DNA of 64,000 bases from Xylaria sp. FL1777 (lineage: Eukaryota > Ascomycota > Sordariomycetes > Xylariales > Xylariaceae), in NCBI GenBank assembly GCA_022578965.1, contig MU400549.1, forward strand, positions 991-64,990. The letters run 5' to 3'. A program made the position numbers and the translations under genes. Below are positions 12,952 through 24,700 of this stretch, one piece after another (position 1 is the first letter of the stretch; the number at the start of each line of letters is the position of its first letter). The notes beneath the pieces were generated by a model that saw only the letters and a program-made list of their open reading frames with translations, was not told the origin of the DNA and did no database searches.

Positions 12952-14412
12952 CTAGGTTCGTAATTCTTTTCTTAGTCGCAAGAGTAAAGTAGCTTCCGGT
13001 GCTATCGAGGTAGTGTTGATGGGATCGACAACCCGGAAGGAACCTTCTTTGAGTTTGATGTCGAAATGCGAAAAGAACATGTAGAGCATAATCTTGATCT
13101 CGTGAACCGCCAGCTGGCGTCCAGGACACGCCCATCGTCCCAAGCCGAAGGCCAGATACTGTGGAGTTACTTGGACGGCCGGGCGCTCACTCTTATGCCA
13201 CTGGAGGGGGTCGAAGACTTCACCGGTCGTACCGTAATTATCAGGGTGTCGGTGGGCTCGCGAGATAAGAATCATGCACATAGCATTCTTCGGCAGCACA
13301 TAGGGCCCGACCCGGATCTCTCTCTGTGTGTGTCGTAGAGGAGCGAATAGATCGCCTTTAGTACGCATGACCTCGCGGATGAAGGAGTCGAGAATCGTGA
13401 GCTGGCTTAATTTCTTGACATCGAGGCTCTCTCCAGGAGGATTAACCGTTTCCCATTCCTCACGAATCGCAGGCAAGTATTCCTCTTGCACCTGCGTCAG
13501 CTTCACCAGAATCCAGGTGCAGGCAACCACCGTCTGGTGAATGGAGGCAAAAATGACACCGACGCAAATGAGAGCACATCGCAAGAATCCCAGAACTGCT
13601 GATATGCCGGATTGCTTATAGTAGTATTTGGTGAGCAGAATGTCGAAAAGAGGGACGAAATCGCCGTGCCGTCCAGCAAGACCGTTTTCCAAGTGTTGTT
13701 TTCGCGTTCTCCACAGCATTGGTATGATATTGAAGAATTTCGGGATGATGGTGAACAGTACGGCAGAGAATCCAGTCATGAGAACCCACAATTTCGGGAA
13801 AATAACCCACTCGTCCGTGTTCTCATGCATGCCTGTCATCCTGGCCACTCCCGAAGCCACCGCTGCGAAGTGGGACGCTGTTGTCGAGGAAGCGCAGTCC
13901 TGGCCAAGAATCATGACCACCACGGCGTGAGCAAGAGCCAGTTGTAACTGGTGGTAAACGCCAGGGAGCTCGACATACTTTTCGTCGTTCGTGAGAGTTC
14001 GCACGCGGTCTGTCATGTTGTCGAAGTATGACTGAAAGACGGGGAAAATATGGTCTATGATGGCGTTCATCCGAGGCTGCACGTTCTTCTCAATCAAAGT
14101 ATCAATGTCGTTGACAAACCCTCCATCTCGGAACAGCGTCAGGAAGCCCAGATGAAGCATATCAAACGCTGCCGTCTCGAACATGAAGTTCTTGCTATCG
14201 GTGAGAATCTCATGGGCATATCTGTGATCGATAATGTATTCATTCCGGCCGTGCCTGGGGACCATGATAACCGGGCCATGCTCGTCCAGGGCTGCATTGT
14301 AAGCCGCGTGAGCCTTGCTGGAACGTCGAGCTTCCAGGGGGATGTGGACGACTGGCGGAGCAGAGCCGTCGAGCGACGACTCAGACACCAACTGAGGCTT
14401 TGGGGTGAACAT
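12952..14412 (-). CDS. Cytochrome P450 monooxygenase without an N-terminal membrane anchor
   Basis: This intact single-exon gene encodes 486 residues. The heme loop FGLGRWACPG places the thiolate ligand at Cys429. The K-helix ExxR motif is EVMR, in SFIREVMR, and an FDPLQW segment lies in the PERF position. The I-helix reads ASIHQT in place of the usual (A/G)Gx(D/E)T, so the conserved acidic residue before the Thr is replaced by Gln. Similar ASxHxT I-helices occur in some fungal P450 groups, such as those near ent-kaurene-oxidase-like enzymes. The protein starts at MFTPKPQ with no hydrophobic anchor. A TATA-like element 88 bp upstream of the ATG argues against a missed anchor exon. The substrate cannot be predicted. 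No biosynthetic backbone gene is nearby, so it does not sit in an obvious metabolite cluster. Confidence 0.92.
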   Translation of the reverse strand: MFTPKPQLVSESSLDGSAPPVVHIPLEARRSSKAHAAYNAALDEHGPVIMVPRHGRNEYIIDHRYAHEILTDSKNFMFETAAFDMLHLGFLTLFRDGGFVNDIDTLIEKNVQPRMNAIIDHIFPVFQSYFDNMTDRVRTLTNDEKYVELPGVYHQLQLALAHAVVVMILGQDCASSTTASHFAAVASGVARMTGMHENTDEWVIFPKLWVLMTGFSAVLFTIIPKFFNIIPMLWRTRKQHLENGLAGRHGDFVPLFDILLTKYYYKQSGISAVLGFLRCALICVGVIFASIHQTVVACTWILVKLTQVQEEYLPAIREEWETVNPPGESLDVKKLSQLTILDSFIREVMRTKGDLFAPLRHTQREIRVGPYVLPKNAMCMILISRAHRHPDNYGTTGEVFDPLQWHKSERPAVQVTPQYLAFGLGRWACPGRQLAVHEIKIMLYMFFSHFDIKLKEGSFRVVDPINTTSIAPEATLLLRLRKELRT

Positions 14413-14498
14413 GACTGAGTCTAGTAGCAGGGAGATCTGATGCAGACAGAAGTGTAAACTGTGAAGACGAGTCGTGTCTCCGAAAAGTCCGCGCTCAA

Positions 14499-14513
14499 CT
14501 TATATATATAAAG
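14499..14513 (-). promoter_or_regulatory. TATA-like element of the P450 gene
   Basis: On the minus strand the sequence TTTATATATATAAG lies about 88 bp upstream of the P450 ATG at 14412. This supports that ATG as the true start. Confidence 0.45.
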
Positions 14514-17500
14514 CGTACTCACCAGGGCGACTACATAGTGTAGTAATATGCAACAGCTTTCCCGAGAAGCCCTTTACATGTTGAAAATAGTTTCGAGGTG
14601 GAACTCAACCCCGGCATGATTTACGCGACCCGGAAGGAACACCGGGTCATGTTCTACTACCTACGCATAGGTATGCCATACACGAATCTGGCATTGTAAG
14701 ACAAGGCGCGACGATATACCATGGGGCCTAAGGGGAATGGGAAGGCAGGCAAGCTTCGTCTACCTATACGGTATAAGCTGCTGTGGCTGCTTACCGGAAT
14801 GTGAGTGCGAATCCTATCCGTGGGGGAGCTGATGACTTGGTGCGACTTTGAGCTTTGGCAACGCCGCAATTGATGTCTGCCTACGCAAAATCTATGGAAA
14901 TACGGCGGTTAAGCATTCTCCGTGATCCGTCGGAGGAGCATAATAGTTCTTTTGATTGGCTGGATAAGCTGAGTGAGAAGTCCACCCCGACCCGAATTCT
15001 CAAGGCGAATTCTTAAGACTGGTCAGTTCGGAATCTCAAACGCTACCTAAATCCACGGCGTGATACTACACATAGGTACCTACATAATGTGCCATCGTGA
15101 AGCCGGTTAGCATTTCAACACAAATTGTCAACACTGAGTTGCCGACATTACCGCATTAGGAGAAGCCTTCTTATCTTCTATCTTCTCGGTACCGCCTTCA
15201 CGTCTCTAGCTCCCGCCGCATCCGTCTGGCTGCACTTCAGACTTCAGCCGCCCCGAAATTCTGGTCTAAGGAACGTCGTGCACATTAGGTTGGGAGCGGG
15301 CCAAAACCCGCATCGCTTAGCCCATCCGCCCAGTGACTATCCCACCGTTACAGACAATCCCGCCAAGACTTATAGGATCGCGACATGCCAATCACGCCTT
15401 CGGTGGCGTCTTGAACCAATCAAGTCGACCTTTGTGGCACTATCATCACTGACCAGAAGACAACCATCTTTCCATTTCGCCGTAACTTCCTGAGCTATTT
15501 CGAGGCAATGTAACATCCGTTGCTCTATAGCCTCCTTATCGTAGCATCTCACGTTGGCACCTCAAGTCGTAACAAACTCTTCAACACTATCAAGTCTTTC
15601 TTTTCTACGTGCAAGCCAAGTGTTGATGGCAAATACGGGGACGACGCTATCGCCCAAACCTCTTCATAGTCCATTCCTTCTCGGGCCCATGCGAGTAGTT
15701 GATATTGGCGTCCATCGGCCCGAAGCTCGCCACGATAATGTCAAGCTAAGAGAAATCTATGTTTTGAGAGCCCTCAATAAGGTTCTCGGCCATGATATGA
15801 TTTTTAGCTACTCTATTATTAGAATTCAAAGCCTACAAAATAGACGATGGTGAATCCTGCATCCTCATTAGCTGCAAACTATTGATTCAGGGTTGCAGAA
15901 AATAATGCTCCCTTATCAGGCGACAATTATCAATCGCCCGATCTCTTTGCAACAAGACATAATAGCTTCACTTCCGCAGTCGTATAACTTCACCTCCCTC
16001 GTAATTACTTCCCCGCAATTCAGAAGCCATTCATTGTAATCGTATTCGCATCTTCGCTTCAAGTGGCTATGCGTTTGAACTGCCACATAAGCTCTTCCAC
16101 CATTGGCTTCCTACAAGGAAACACGCTGCGATATGACAAATAGTGGCAGCAGGAGGTTAGGAGAGAGAGTGCAGTTGAAAGATGATGTTCCAAAAGACTT
16201 CGAAACCACGTGCAGCAAGATTATACTATCCGGCTTGTAGGAACAATAAACTCATCTCAGTTAACCGATCAAGAGCTAGCCAGATCACCTTAGTCAGACG
16301 GATCCTACCAAAAGTTCCATGCCTATAATTATGTTTCAGCTCCAAATGCCCTACTCATCCATGTATCTTTGATCAGCCGTCAGTGCTTTCTGTATGGGCA
16401 AAATTAGTCAGCAGAGCCATTCTTAGTGTACCTGTTCCAGCCTTGAGATATGCCTTGGGACGAGACCGGTTTCTAGGGCGAGGTCCTGTCATCAGTAGCG
16501 TCGTTTCCGGCAAATGATGACTTGTTCATCAGGTTTCGAGGCAGTGTCTGCATAATTCGGATTACTGTCGAAACCGACGAATCCTTACTGTAGATGCCAA
16601 GGTGGAACATCCAGCTCTGGGTGTACCTTATCTTTATACGCCGTATTGGCCAGCTTTTTACGGTTGCATTCTTAACCTTGTCGCGCTTTGATCGTCGACG
16701 ACGTACGATAGTAATACGCAGTAAACCGAACATGAGTGCGATATAATTAAATCAGTACCTACCAAATGACAAAAGATGCCATAATGCATAGCTAATCCTA
16801 GTCTACCGATAGATGTTCCTGTATTGTGGCTAGAAATAGTGATGACTTGTGGCTGAAATGTGGCGTAGACGCCTATCGGAATATCGGAATAGGCTATGTG
16901 CGTTGATCAGGGGTGATATAATTTAACTAAAATTTGCTGCGAAGGATTTATCTTCTCTTCCCTTGCAAGTAGATCTCGGAAATATAAGGTACGGCTGGGT
17001 CTTGAACCAAACTACCAGTATTGCTGTCACCACTTGGTTAGAGATATTGAAGATCACTTAGAGGCATTTGATACTATGTAGAGACTCATTAAACGAAGGA
17101 TGATTAGTATTTTTAGCAAAAGAGGGCTAGACTTGCCTAATCGGAGAATTCCTCCTTGAGCCATTCTATACTGTAGGCCACGGGATTGGCCTCGTGTCTA
17201 TCTTGAAAGACTAAAAGTGATTAACCCATTCCACTTCTCTTCCAGAGCATGTTAGTCCCGGGGGAATAAGTTATAGGCGGGGAGCTTCCAAAAATAAAAT
17301 AATTGCGTACAAAACTATGCGATAGCAGTATCAAGGGCGATTCGAGAGTAGTTTCAGTGGCAGTTTGAGTTAACAATTAGATTGCTATAAGAGTCGGGCT
17401 GCTTGCATAACTACCAGCGCCCCCCTCCACCTAAATATCTATCGTGACTCGTGAAATATTAAAACTAATAGTAATTTGAATGCCAGTTAATAAGGTTGGG

Positions 17501-19154
17501 AGTAAATGGTCAGGTCAGGAATCTAGATAGCTAAAACAAGTGCTCGTTCTGATCACAATCTCGAAATTGATAGTCTTTGCTACAGAGATGTTCAAACCCG
17601 AGACTCCCCCGATTAAAAACACACCAAAAAAAAAGAAAAACGTGTCTTTTCTAAAGATAAGAAGTAACTATAAAGCCTGTCTAAGAATTACTCGGATAAT
17701 GATCGAAAGAAATCTTTTGATTGCGAACATGAAATTACTCACCAGTTCTAGACATGTCCGCTTCGCGGATTGATGCCTATGCTTTTAACCGTCTTGCCTT
17801 TAGCGAGGGGTCAGTTCGGAGGCTAGACGGTCTATTCGAGCTTGACTATACTGTCTTCTTCCTCTGTAAGCCCTGGTGAATTGATTTGGCTAAGTATGAC
17901 ATAGAAGAACTAGGTTGGATTGATCTCTTTGACGCGATGTGTTGAGCTTTTGATCTTTTAATAGGAGATTTGTTAAATTGTTAGTTCGAGAACTCTGCGC
18001 TATGTTGTCGCATTGTCTTACCGGCTTGTCTCAAGCTCTATACTGTATTCTTCTTCAACGGCTTACTCCGACGGTTGAGCCATTCGGATTTCCACATTGA
18101 AGCTAGCTTACAGTCTTCTGTGATAAGTATCCCAACTGTAGTGCTCCTGCCCTTTCTAGTAGACCATTCAGTTTAGCTTCTGCTAGTTTGCTTTCTCGTC
18201 CACCATGTTTCTTAACTAATGTCGTGGTTAAACTGAATTTTACCTTCGAGAAATTGCATTCTAGATAGCCTTTACTTAAAGGTTCATAAGTGTCGTCCAG
18301 AGCGTGCTGCAATCTTGTTGACTGGCTTCTCTGTGATGATATTAGTCTTTTCGAAGGGAATTTTACCTGCGTTCATAACTTCTGGAAGGCCCATAGACTA
18401 AAATAGAATGGTCCTGAAATTGGCTTTCAAGTTATCAAAAGTGATGTCTTCTCATTCTCTATTGGTCAAGACCATACACCGTCCGTGTCTTGATACCTTT
18501 CCCACGCAGACTAAGCACAGTCTTGTTCGGGTTTGCAAGTATAAATAACCGATATCGAGGCTTCTCAGACTAGTCGTATAGGTAGGGCCTCTTTGTTATG
18601 CATCAGCGCTAGATTAATATTAAATAGAGAGATATTACGGTGGGAGTAATACAGGATTTTAAGAGAGAAAAATTCGATCACGCATTGTTTCTCCTTTATC
18701 TATATGCCGTCCAGTGCTACCAGAACCACTCACGCCTGCTCATAGCATACACACCACACTGTTGCACATATGCAGCAAACACATAGCCTATCCAATGGCC
18801 TGAGATATTAGTAAGCGCGGAATCGAGTCCTACAGCTCCGAATGCGATGCGGTCCGTGTAGCAAGGGCTTGTTGGCAATCTATTGGCCTTCGAGATCTAT
18901 CAAAGCGCTCAAGGTGTCTCAGACAAGCAAGGGATGAATAGTCTCGTCGAGGTAGTTTATGTCGAACACCAAAACATAAAATGATATTCTGCGCGTATAG
19001 CCAGGTCGCGTTGACCTTTCATACAACAGTCTGCCTCTGGCAAAAAGTGCCAACAGTTCCTCTATACGACCCTGCAACACTTTCATACTGTTCTCTAAAC
19101 TCATAGAACCCGTTTCATCCCCTCATAAATTGTTATGCACAGAAGAAGAACAGC
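14514..19154. other. Gene-poor intergenic region
   Basis: About 4.6 kb with no gene I can support. Protein-like but interrupted minus-strand frames occur at about 15370-15860, but all three frames look equally plausible there, so I do not call a gene. The remainder is AT-rich with scattered short frames. Confidence 0.5.
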
Positions 19155-20024
19155 ATGGCTATTCCTCTTCCCCATCGGATTATAGGTGGCAAGTTAAAGC
19201 CATTCGATGGCAAACTTGACACTATCCAGTTTAGGAAAATGATAACTCCAGAAGATATTGAACCAAGTACGGATGTCACACCCCATAGTAGGGTATTTCA
19301 AGTCAGTATCGAGGGAAAGACATTTGCGTTGAAAGTGGTAAGTGAAGAAGACGAGATTCAGGTGCCGTACCGATGTACTAATGTATTAAGTTAGTTCAAT
19401 TTCTTCAGCTTGGATGAACTCTGGCCGTCCCTTCTTGGAGAAAGCAGCATCCTGACACCTGATGTAGTGCGACATCACTTAGACCCTTTCTATGCCGAGT
19501 GTCGGGCTTTTGGGCTTCTCGTCAAAAAAAAGAAAGATGACGAACTTGCGGTTCGATGTCATGGCTACGTGTTTCTACCTCAGGCCGTGGAGCAGCAAAT
19601 CAAGCGACAGTTTGGTATTAGCGACAGGTATCGCAAGGCCGAGGACGAGGGCAGTCCACTTCGTGCCATCGTTAAAGATCACATCAAATGGAAAACGCTA
19701 CGACACAGGAAGACATTCCAGGCCATGAGGAAAAACCTGGAGGAGCTAAATGATCTCGGCATTTATAACATGGATATCCGTCAAGCTAATTACTTGGGCG
19801 GTCGACTTTTTGACTTCAGCATCGCCATTACTCGTCCGCATCTTGCCCTTTCGCTGGATTTTCGGCCCAGAGAGCAGATTGTTGAAGACATGGAGGACGA
19901 CCTTGAATGCTTTGATCAGATGGTGGAGGAGGAGCAAAAAGAAGAAGAAGAACAGTTGGCGCTAAACCAGTCACTATCATGGAAGCAACGGACGCGAGCG
20001 GGAGTCAAATCACGGAATTCCTGA
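19155..20024 (+). CDS. FTA2 (Sim4 kinetochore subunit)-family / protein-kinase-like protein (two exons)
   Basis: Exons are 19155-19337 and 19395-20024, with a 57-bp intron: donor GTAAGT, branch TACTAAT, acceptor TTAG. Joined in phase 0, they give 270 residues and restore ALKVFNFF across the junction. This resembles the conserved ALKVFKFF-type strand of FTA2-like proteins. Further family features are DPFYAECRAFG and LAVRCHGY. A catalytic-loop-like segment near residues 184-205 reads NMDIRQANYLGGRLFDFS, with a DFS in the position of a kinase DFG. The C-terminus is acidic with a poly-Glu run. FTA2 of fission yeast belongs to the Sim4 kinetochore complex, but filamentous fungi carry many divergent paralogues of unknown function. 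A true kinetochore role is therefore uncertain. The gene sits alone in a gene-poor region. Confidence 0.7.
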
Positions 20025-20864
20025 ACCATTGAAGTAGAGTTCGCGTTGTAAATCAACTCACCAAAAATTACCTTTTTCACTATAGGTAGCCTCGGGAAGT
20101 AGCTATCACAGCCCGCCAAGGGATTACAAGTCATTGTCAGCAGTTAAGCTACGTAGCACGTGAGATATCCCCTTATTTTCTACACTTCTGATTAAGAATC
20201 CGGGATAGTTGTTGTTACCCGAACCAATGTTGATTGAAAGAGGAGCCAGCAGCTCGTATAGAACGAGTCAGTAAGCAACTACTTGTTAAGAATGGTGTGA
20301 TAATAGAAGGCCAAGTTCTCCCAACCCTTTTCTTTTCATGTACCCTTGACTGCTAGGCTCAGCCCCTTTACAGCATACTCTTACGGGTAAGCAGAGCTAC
20401 GGAATAGTCGTCCAACTTAAAGACTTGTTCGCGCGATGAAATGTTCCACGTTTATAATTCTGTGTACCGCTTTCTGATATTGTTTACTTAATGCAGCCGC
20501 AACATATGCCATGACTCTTTTCTTTGATTCCTCGCTCCTCACTATGTTGTTCCACTGACTCAAAAGCATATCCCTTGCTCCGAGGGAGCGCCATTTACTC
20601 CCTTGTGCCGTGCAACCGAGACAACGAGCAACTTGCTTTTATTCTTAGATACCAGTCTCGTGAGAGCTGTAAAGGGTCGCTCCAACAACAGAAAATATTA
20701 AAAGGAAGCGAATACAGCAGTTTGCGACGTCAAACTTGTCACCTCACATAATTATAATACTATAGTCAAAGGCTACCGACTAGTCTTTGTTTAATTGCTT
20801 GTTCAGACAGCCACTCCACATGTACTAGGTAATTAGAGGTAGCATCCCTAGGAGGTGACGAGGG
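20025..20864. other. Intergenic region
   Basis: About 0.8 kb downstream of the FTA2-like gene. No motif or gene was recognised. Confidence 0.55.
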
Positions 20865-21010
20865 AAAAAATTAGGTTTGGCCAACGAGGGAATCGAACCC
20901 CCAGTGCCTAGCGATACAGAGTAAGGATGCTGACGCTGACGCTGACGCTCAGTAAGGATATTAGGTAGAGAGATGCTTCGCTAGGCCGAACCAACTCGGC
21001 CATTGTTTAT
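20865..21010 (-). ncRNA. tRNA-like RNA polymerase III unit (degenerate tRNA or tRNA-derived element)
   Basis: On the minus strand a perfect A box, TGGCCGAGTTGG (20991-21002), is followed by a perfect B box, GGTTCGATTCC (20889-20899), a 3' end GTTGGCCA and a T6 run (20865-20870), a typical Pol III terminator. The T-arm pairs well. The A box resembles the D-arm of class II tRNAs (Leu/Ser). However, the seven bases upstream of it do not pair with the 3' acceptor strand, and the A-B distance is too long for a normal tRNA. Between the boxes lies a 9-bp perfect inverted repeat, GCCTAGCGA (20906-20914 with 20978-20986). Its loop contains a duplicated AGTAAGGAT flanking GCTGAC repeats. It may be a tRNA pseudogene, an intron-bearing variant or a tRNA-derived SINE. 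Confidence 0.5.
20920..20959. repeat. Direct repeat AGTAAGGAT flanking a GCTGAC hexamer array
   Basis: AGTAAGGAT occurs at 20920-20928 and 20951-20959. Between the two copies are about three and a half copies of GCTGAC. The array lies inside the tRNA-like unit and looks like a local duplication or slippage expansion. Confidence 0.75.
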
Positions 21011-21640
21011 TATGATTCCTCAGGCTTAAATTTCTTATATACTTGCTTCCATTGTTGTTAAGCGTAAGGTTTACCAGGGGCCAACTTAAGCCAACTTAGG
21101 CCGCCTAGGAGAATAATAGAGCGGATGGATTGCCGCTCTATTCAGTGGAAAACTACCAAATAACCGGCCGCTTGATTCATAGACAGGCCTGAACCGAAGT
21201 GAGACGAGAACTACTTATCATTAGAAACAGAAGCAGGTGTTTGTAGGATTAGCTAAAAGAGCGAAAGGGGATGTACCATTTTCATTTATAGTTAGACTAA
21301 GTATTATGCAAAAAAGCCTAATGTTGCAGGTAGAAATATAGGATCATGATTTGCTGCCAACGATCAAAGATGCAATCACAAGAGGAACGAATCCATTTTG
21401 ATAGCTGTGATATATTAGAACTACATTAAAATTCTCATACAATATGAATAAGCAATGCTCTTAACTTTTTACGTAGATAGCAATAGCCAAAAGCAAAGTT
21501 TGTTCTTAAATAAAGCCGAGTTAATACACTGGTACTGTTTAATAAAGAGGCTAGTGTGTAAGGTTTATGGTCTTTCTTCATTTTGATTGGATGGTGACAA
21601 GATCTAGTATATATAACTAATTTATCAAACTCTTATTTGA

Positions 21641-21712
21641 TCCGGTATAGTGTAACGGCTAACATATCGCGTTTTCACCGCGGGGCTCGGGGTTCGATTC
21701 CCCGTACCGGAG
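21641..21712 (+). tRNA. tRNA-Glu (anticodon UUC)
   Basis: A complete 72-nt cloverleaf with no intron. The acceptor TCCGGTA pairs with TACCGGA. The D-arm contains the A-box-like sequence TAGTGTAACGG. The anticodon stem CGCG/CGCG encloses loop TTTTCAC with anticodon TTC. The T-arm CGGGG/CCCCG holds TTCGATT, and the discriminator base is G. A T-rich stretch beginning near 21736 can serve as Pol III terminator. It decodes GAA (and GAG by wobble). Confidence 0.96.
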
Positions 21713-24700
21713 TACACAATTGCCGTGTGCAATGTTTTTAGTTTTGATAGTTTTCTATAGCACCTTCCCCCAATTTTGTATTTAGGGGGGCTTTTTTTTG
21801 ATCAGTTAGTCCGCTATCTTCACAAATTAGTACTTTCAGTTTTCTGTACTTATCCTTTGTCTAGAATGATGGATATTGATAGGGAACCTTCTTGGTTTCC
21901 TAGTAACTATAATCCTTTTTCTAGACAGGGATTAACATGTATTATGTTTGCCATGTGATTGCGAGTAGGTATACTATGTGCGAAAAATAGCAACGTCCAG
22001 TGACAAAAAACCAATATTATAAAAGGATCACATATAACACTCACGGCATACTACTTGAGGCATCAGATAAGACTGAAGGAGCCGCATGTAGGAGCGGCCT
22101 GTACGGGTGACCTGCATCTTGAATCCCTCGAGGAGCCGAAAGGATGGTGCTGTCCGCTGAGACGTAATTTAATCTCCCTATAACGGGACACCCCCTTGCT
22201 TAAACGTACATAAAATGCTTAAAAGACAAGCAGAGCGCCTATGTGAAACCGATGGTTATTATTTAGGCTTGTTTGACACTTTCTTATATTTGGAATCTTC
22301 CAGTTTTGGTCTTTGAGTCCGATCTATACATCCAATCAACCGCCTGACACAATTCACACCGGGTCGCCCGTTCATTATGAGCAGGTAGTTTGGTAGAGCG
22401 TCTCCTGGCATAATCAATAGGCAGCCTATTCAATCAAGACGACCGATTCTAAACCCTCCCATAACGGAGAGTGGGAGGGAGAGGATGCCCGCAAATCCCG
22501 TAACATTGCGTATTGGATATTTTAATAGGCGCTAGCAACAGAGCTTCTTGTGAGCTCGCCCAAGCTATTACCAATATTAAGCGCCTCTCGTATAAGTGAT
22601 ATACTGAAAGAAAATGTGCCCTATCCTTTTCAACCAAATGAATATTCTAAAATATCAGTGTTGTTTTAGGATCTTAATACCAATAACTATATTTACAAGA
22701 AAAATATAGTGTCTTCATCATTGGATAAAAACCCTCTAAAGTAGATTACATATTTATCGAAGTATAAAGACGAGAAAAGAACTGTCATGTTCTGTTGGAT
22801 TTAACTATGCCTACTTATGTTTATGGATTTTAAACGTGCTTCTAAGTCTGTAAACTTTGCCTTTTATAGAATTACAATTTTGATTTTCTTAGAAGCAAAG
22901 AGATTATTATAAGGACCGAGGAAATTCAACACAAACTTTATTCCTTGTCACTCTCTTATAGCATACTACAACTTAGTGAGAGAGCCGTAGATTGAACTAG
23001 AAAGGTATTTTAAAAGCTACCTAAGCACTGCCGGATTGACTTCTTGCTAACTCATCTGCGCTTGAGGAATAGAAAGCTAAGCTATGTAAAAGTCTCAGTC
23101 GCTTAGACCTGAGCTGCTAGACTAGTAGTGATTCAACTTTTACATTATATGAGAAGAAACCACAACCCACAGGGCTCTATGCAATTGTTTGGAATCTATT
23201 CTTAGAGCCGAGGAATGCAACAGGTCTAGTGCTGGAGTCAATCCTTCTTCATGTGACAATGGGGATAAGATGCAGTATCCTCTAACCCCTCCTTGTCACG
23301 CATTTCGAGAAAATACTTACCTATCATATGCTTTCGGCCCAGTTGCGAGATCGTTCGATATATTCCTTGTAGATGCTCATAATAATTGAAAGGATGGAAG
23401 ATGTGCTAGGATTATTCTAGTCACATTCCTATAACTAAGGAAGAAGAGGGGTTGCCAATATCAAAACATGCTCAATCCAACCTGTCTTTTTGGGGTTGTC
23501 TGTTGAGAGAGAATCAGCCCATTTTATAACATTTTTATTGTTGCATTTCAACGTGTGAGGAGGAATGGTCACAGAAGCATAGTTGCTGAAGATTTCCTTG
23601 TTGAACCATATCTTGAATTGTCTCTTTTTAGTGACAATAATCCTAGTTAAATTTATTGATTTATTGGAGATATTGGACATGTAGGCGAATAGGAAAGTGT
23701 GTATGCCTTGGGGCTGATTTATTGAGGTTGGAGGTCGTGGTTCCTCAGTTGCGATTGGCCGATTATATTCTGCAGAGGAGATCTGACGGCGGTATTAGAA
23801 ACCGGAAGTTTGATATGGTGGTATGCCAGTAATAAGTATCCGGATAGAACTACCTACCTAGGTAGTTGGTGACCGGTGGTGTGTGATAGTACCCGTATGC
23901 CATGCCATGCTCCTATATGTGACTCGGAGCGGACTTGTCAGGTTCGCACTTATAGGTTGTCTATCGGTGTTACAGTAGGAGTAGCGACACCCCCATGGCG
24001 GCAACTTGCAAGTTTCATGTTGTTCGCGAAATGGCCGCGACCTCCAAGACATGCTGGTATTCTTTGTCTCTCCCTCCCTCGTCACACACGTGGGGGAGCC
24101 GGTTGAGTGTCTCGATTATCTAGCGTCGTGTTACAAGGGTTTTATTGGGACGAGGAAGAGCCGATTCTGGGCATTGAGGATGACGTGATGATAATTGCAC
24201 ACGCAGCACACAACAATAAGATCTCGGGAATCACCAAATACCTGAAGAGGTTGTAGATTTGGGTCACGGTTTCAAGTTGAGAATTTGTACGCTATTGTTC
24301 CAAGTGTTAGAGTCTCTTTCTAAGAACATTACGGCCATTCAAATGTTGACTTTAAGAATTAAATGGTACCTGTCTATCTAAGTAAGTAAAGTAGTAAATA
24401 GTATACCGGTACACCTACACATAGTACTACCTAAACAGGGACTGTATAACTTAGGTACATTAGGCAATTATTGGATAGGTACCTACTATTATATACCTAC
24501 GCAGTAGGTATGTATAGTTGCTACTGGGGTACTGTACATACTGCAGCGATTGATTATAAGGTTGACCCCTTGCAAATATGGCCCGGCAGGTACCGAGCAG
24601 ATAGTGGCAGCTTGTAGGTAGGTACAGTAGGTCGTACCAACGCTTGCAGCACCAAATAAGTACTCCACTCAGCCACTATATTATGTAACCAGGCCCCAAC

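Noticed and set aside
15370..15860. Protein-like minus-strand stretches, possibly a frameshifted gene
   Set aside because: All three frames look about equally protein-like and each is interrupted by stops. No family motif or splice pattern links them.
17540..17773. 77-codon basic frame with a poly-Lys stretch
   Set aside because: The lysines come from an A-rich run; no family resemblance.
22375..22440. tRNA-like 5' half (TAGTTTGGTAGAGCG-type D-arm)
   Set aside because: No B box or T-arm follows at the right distance and the acceptor stem does not pair.
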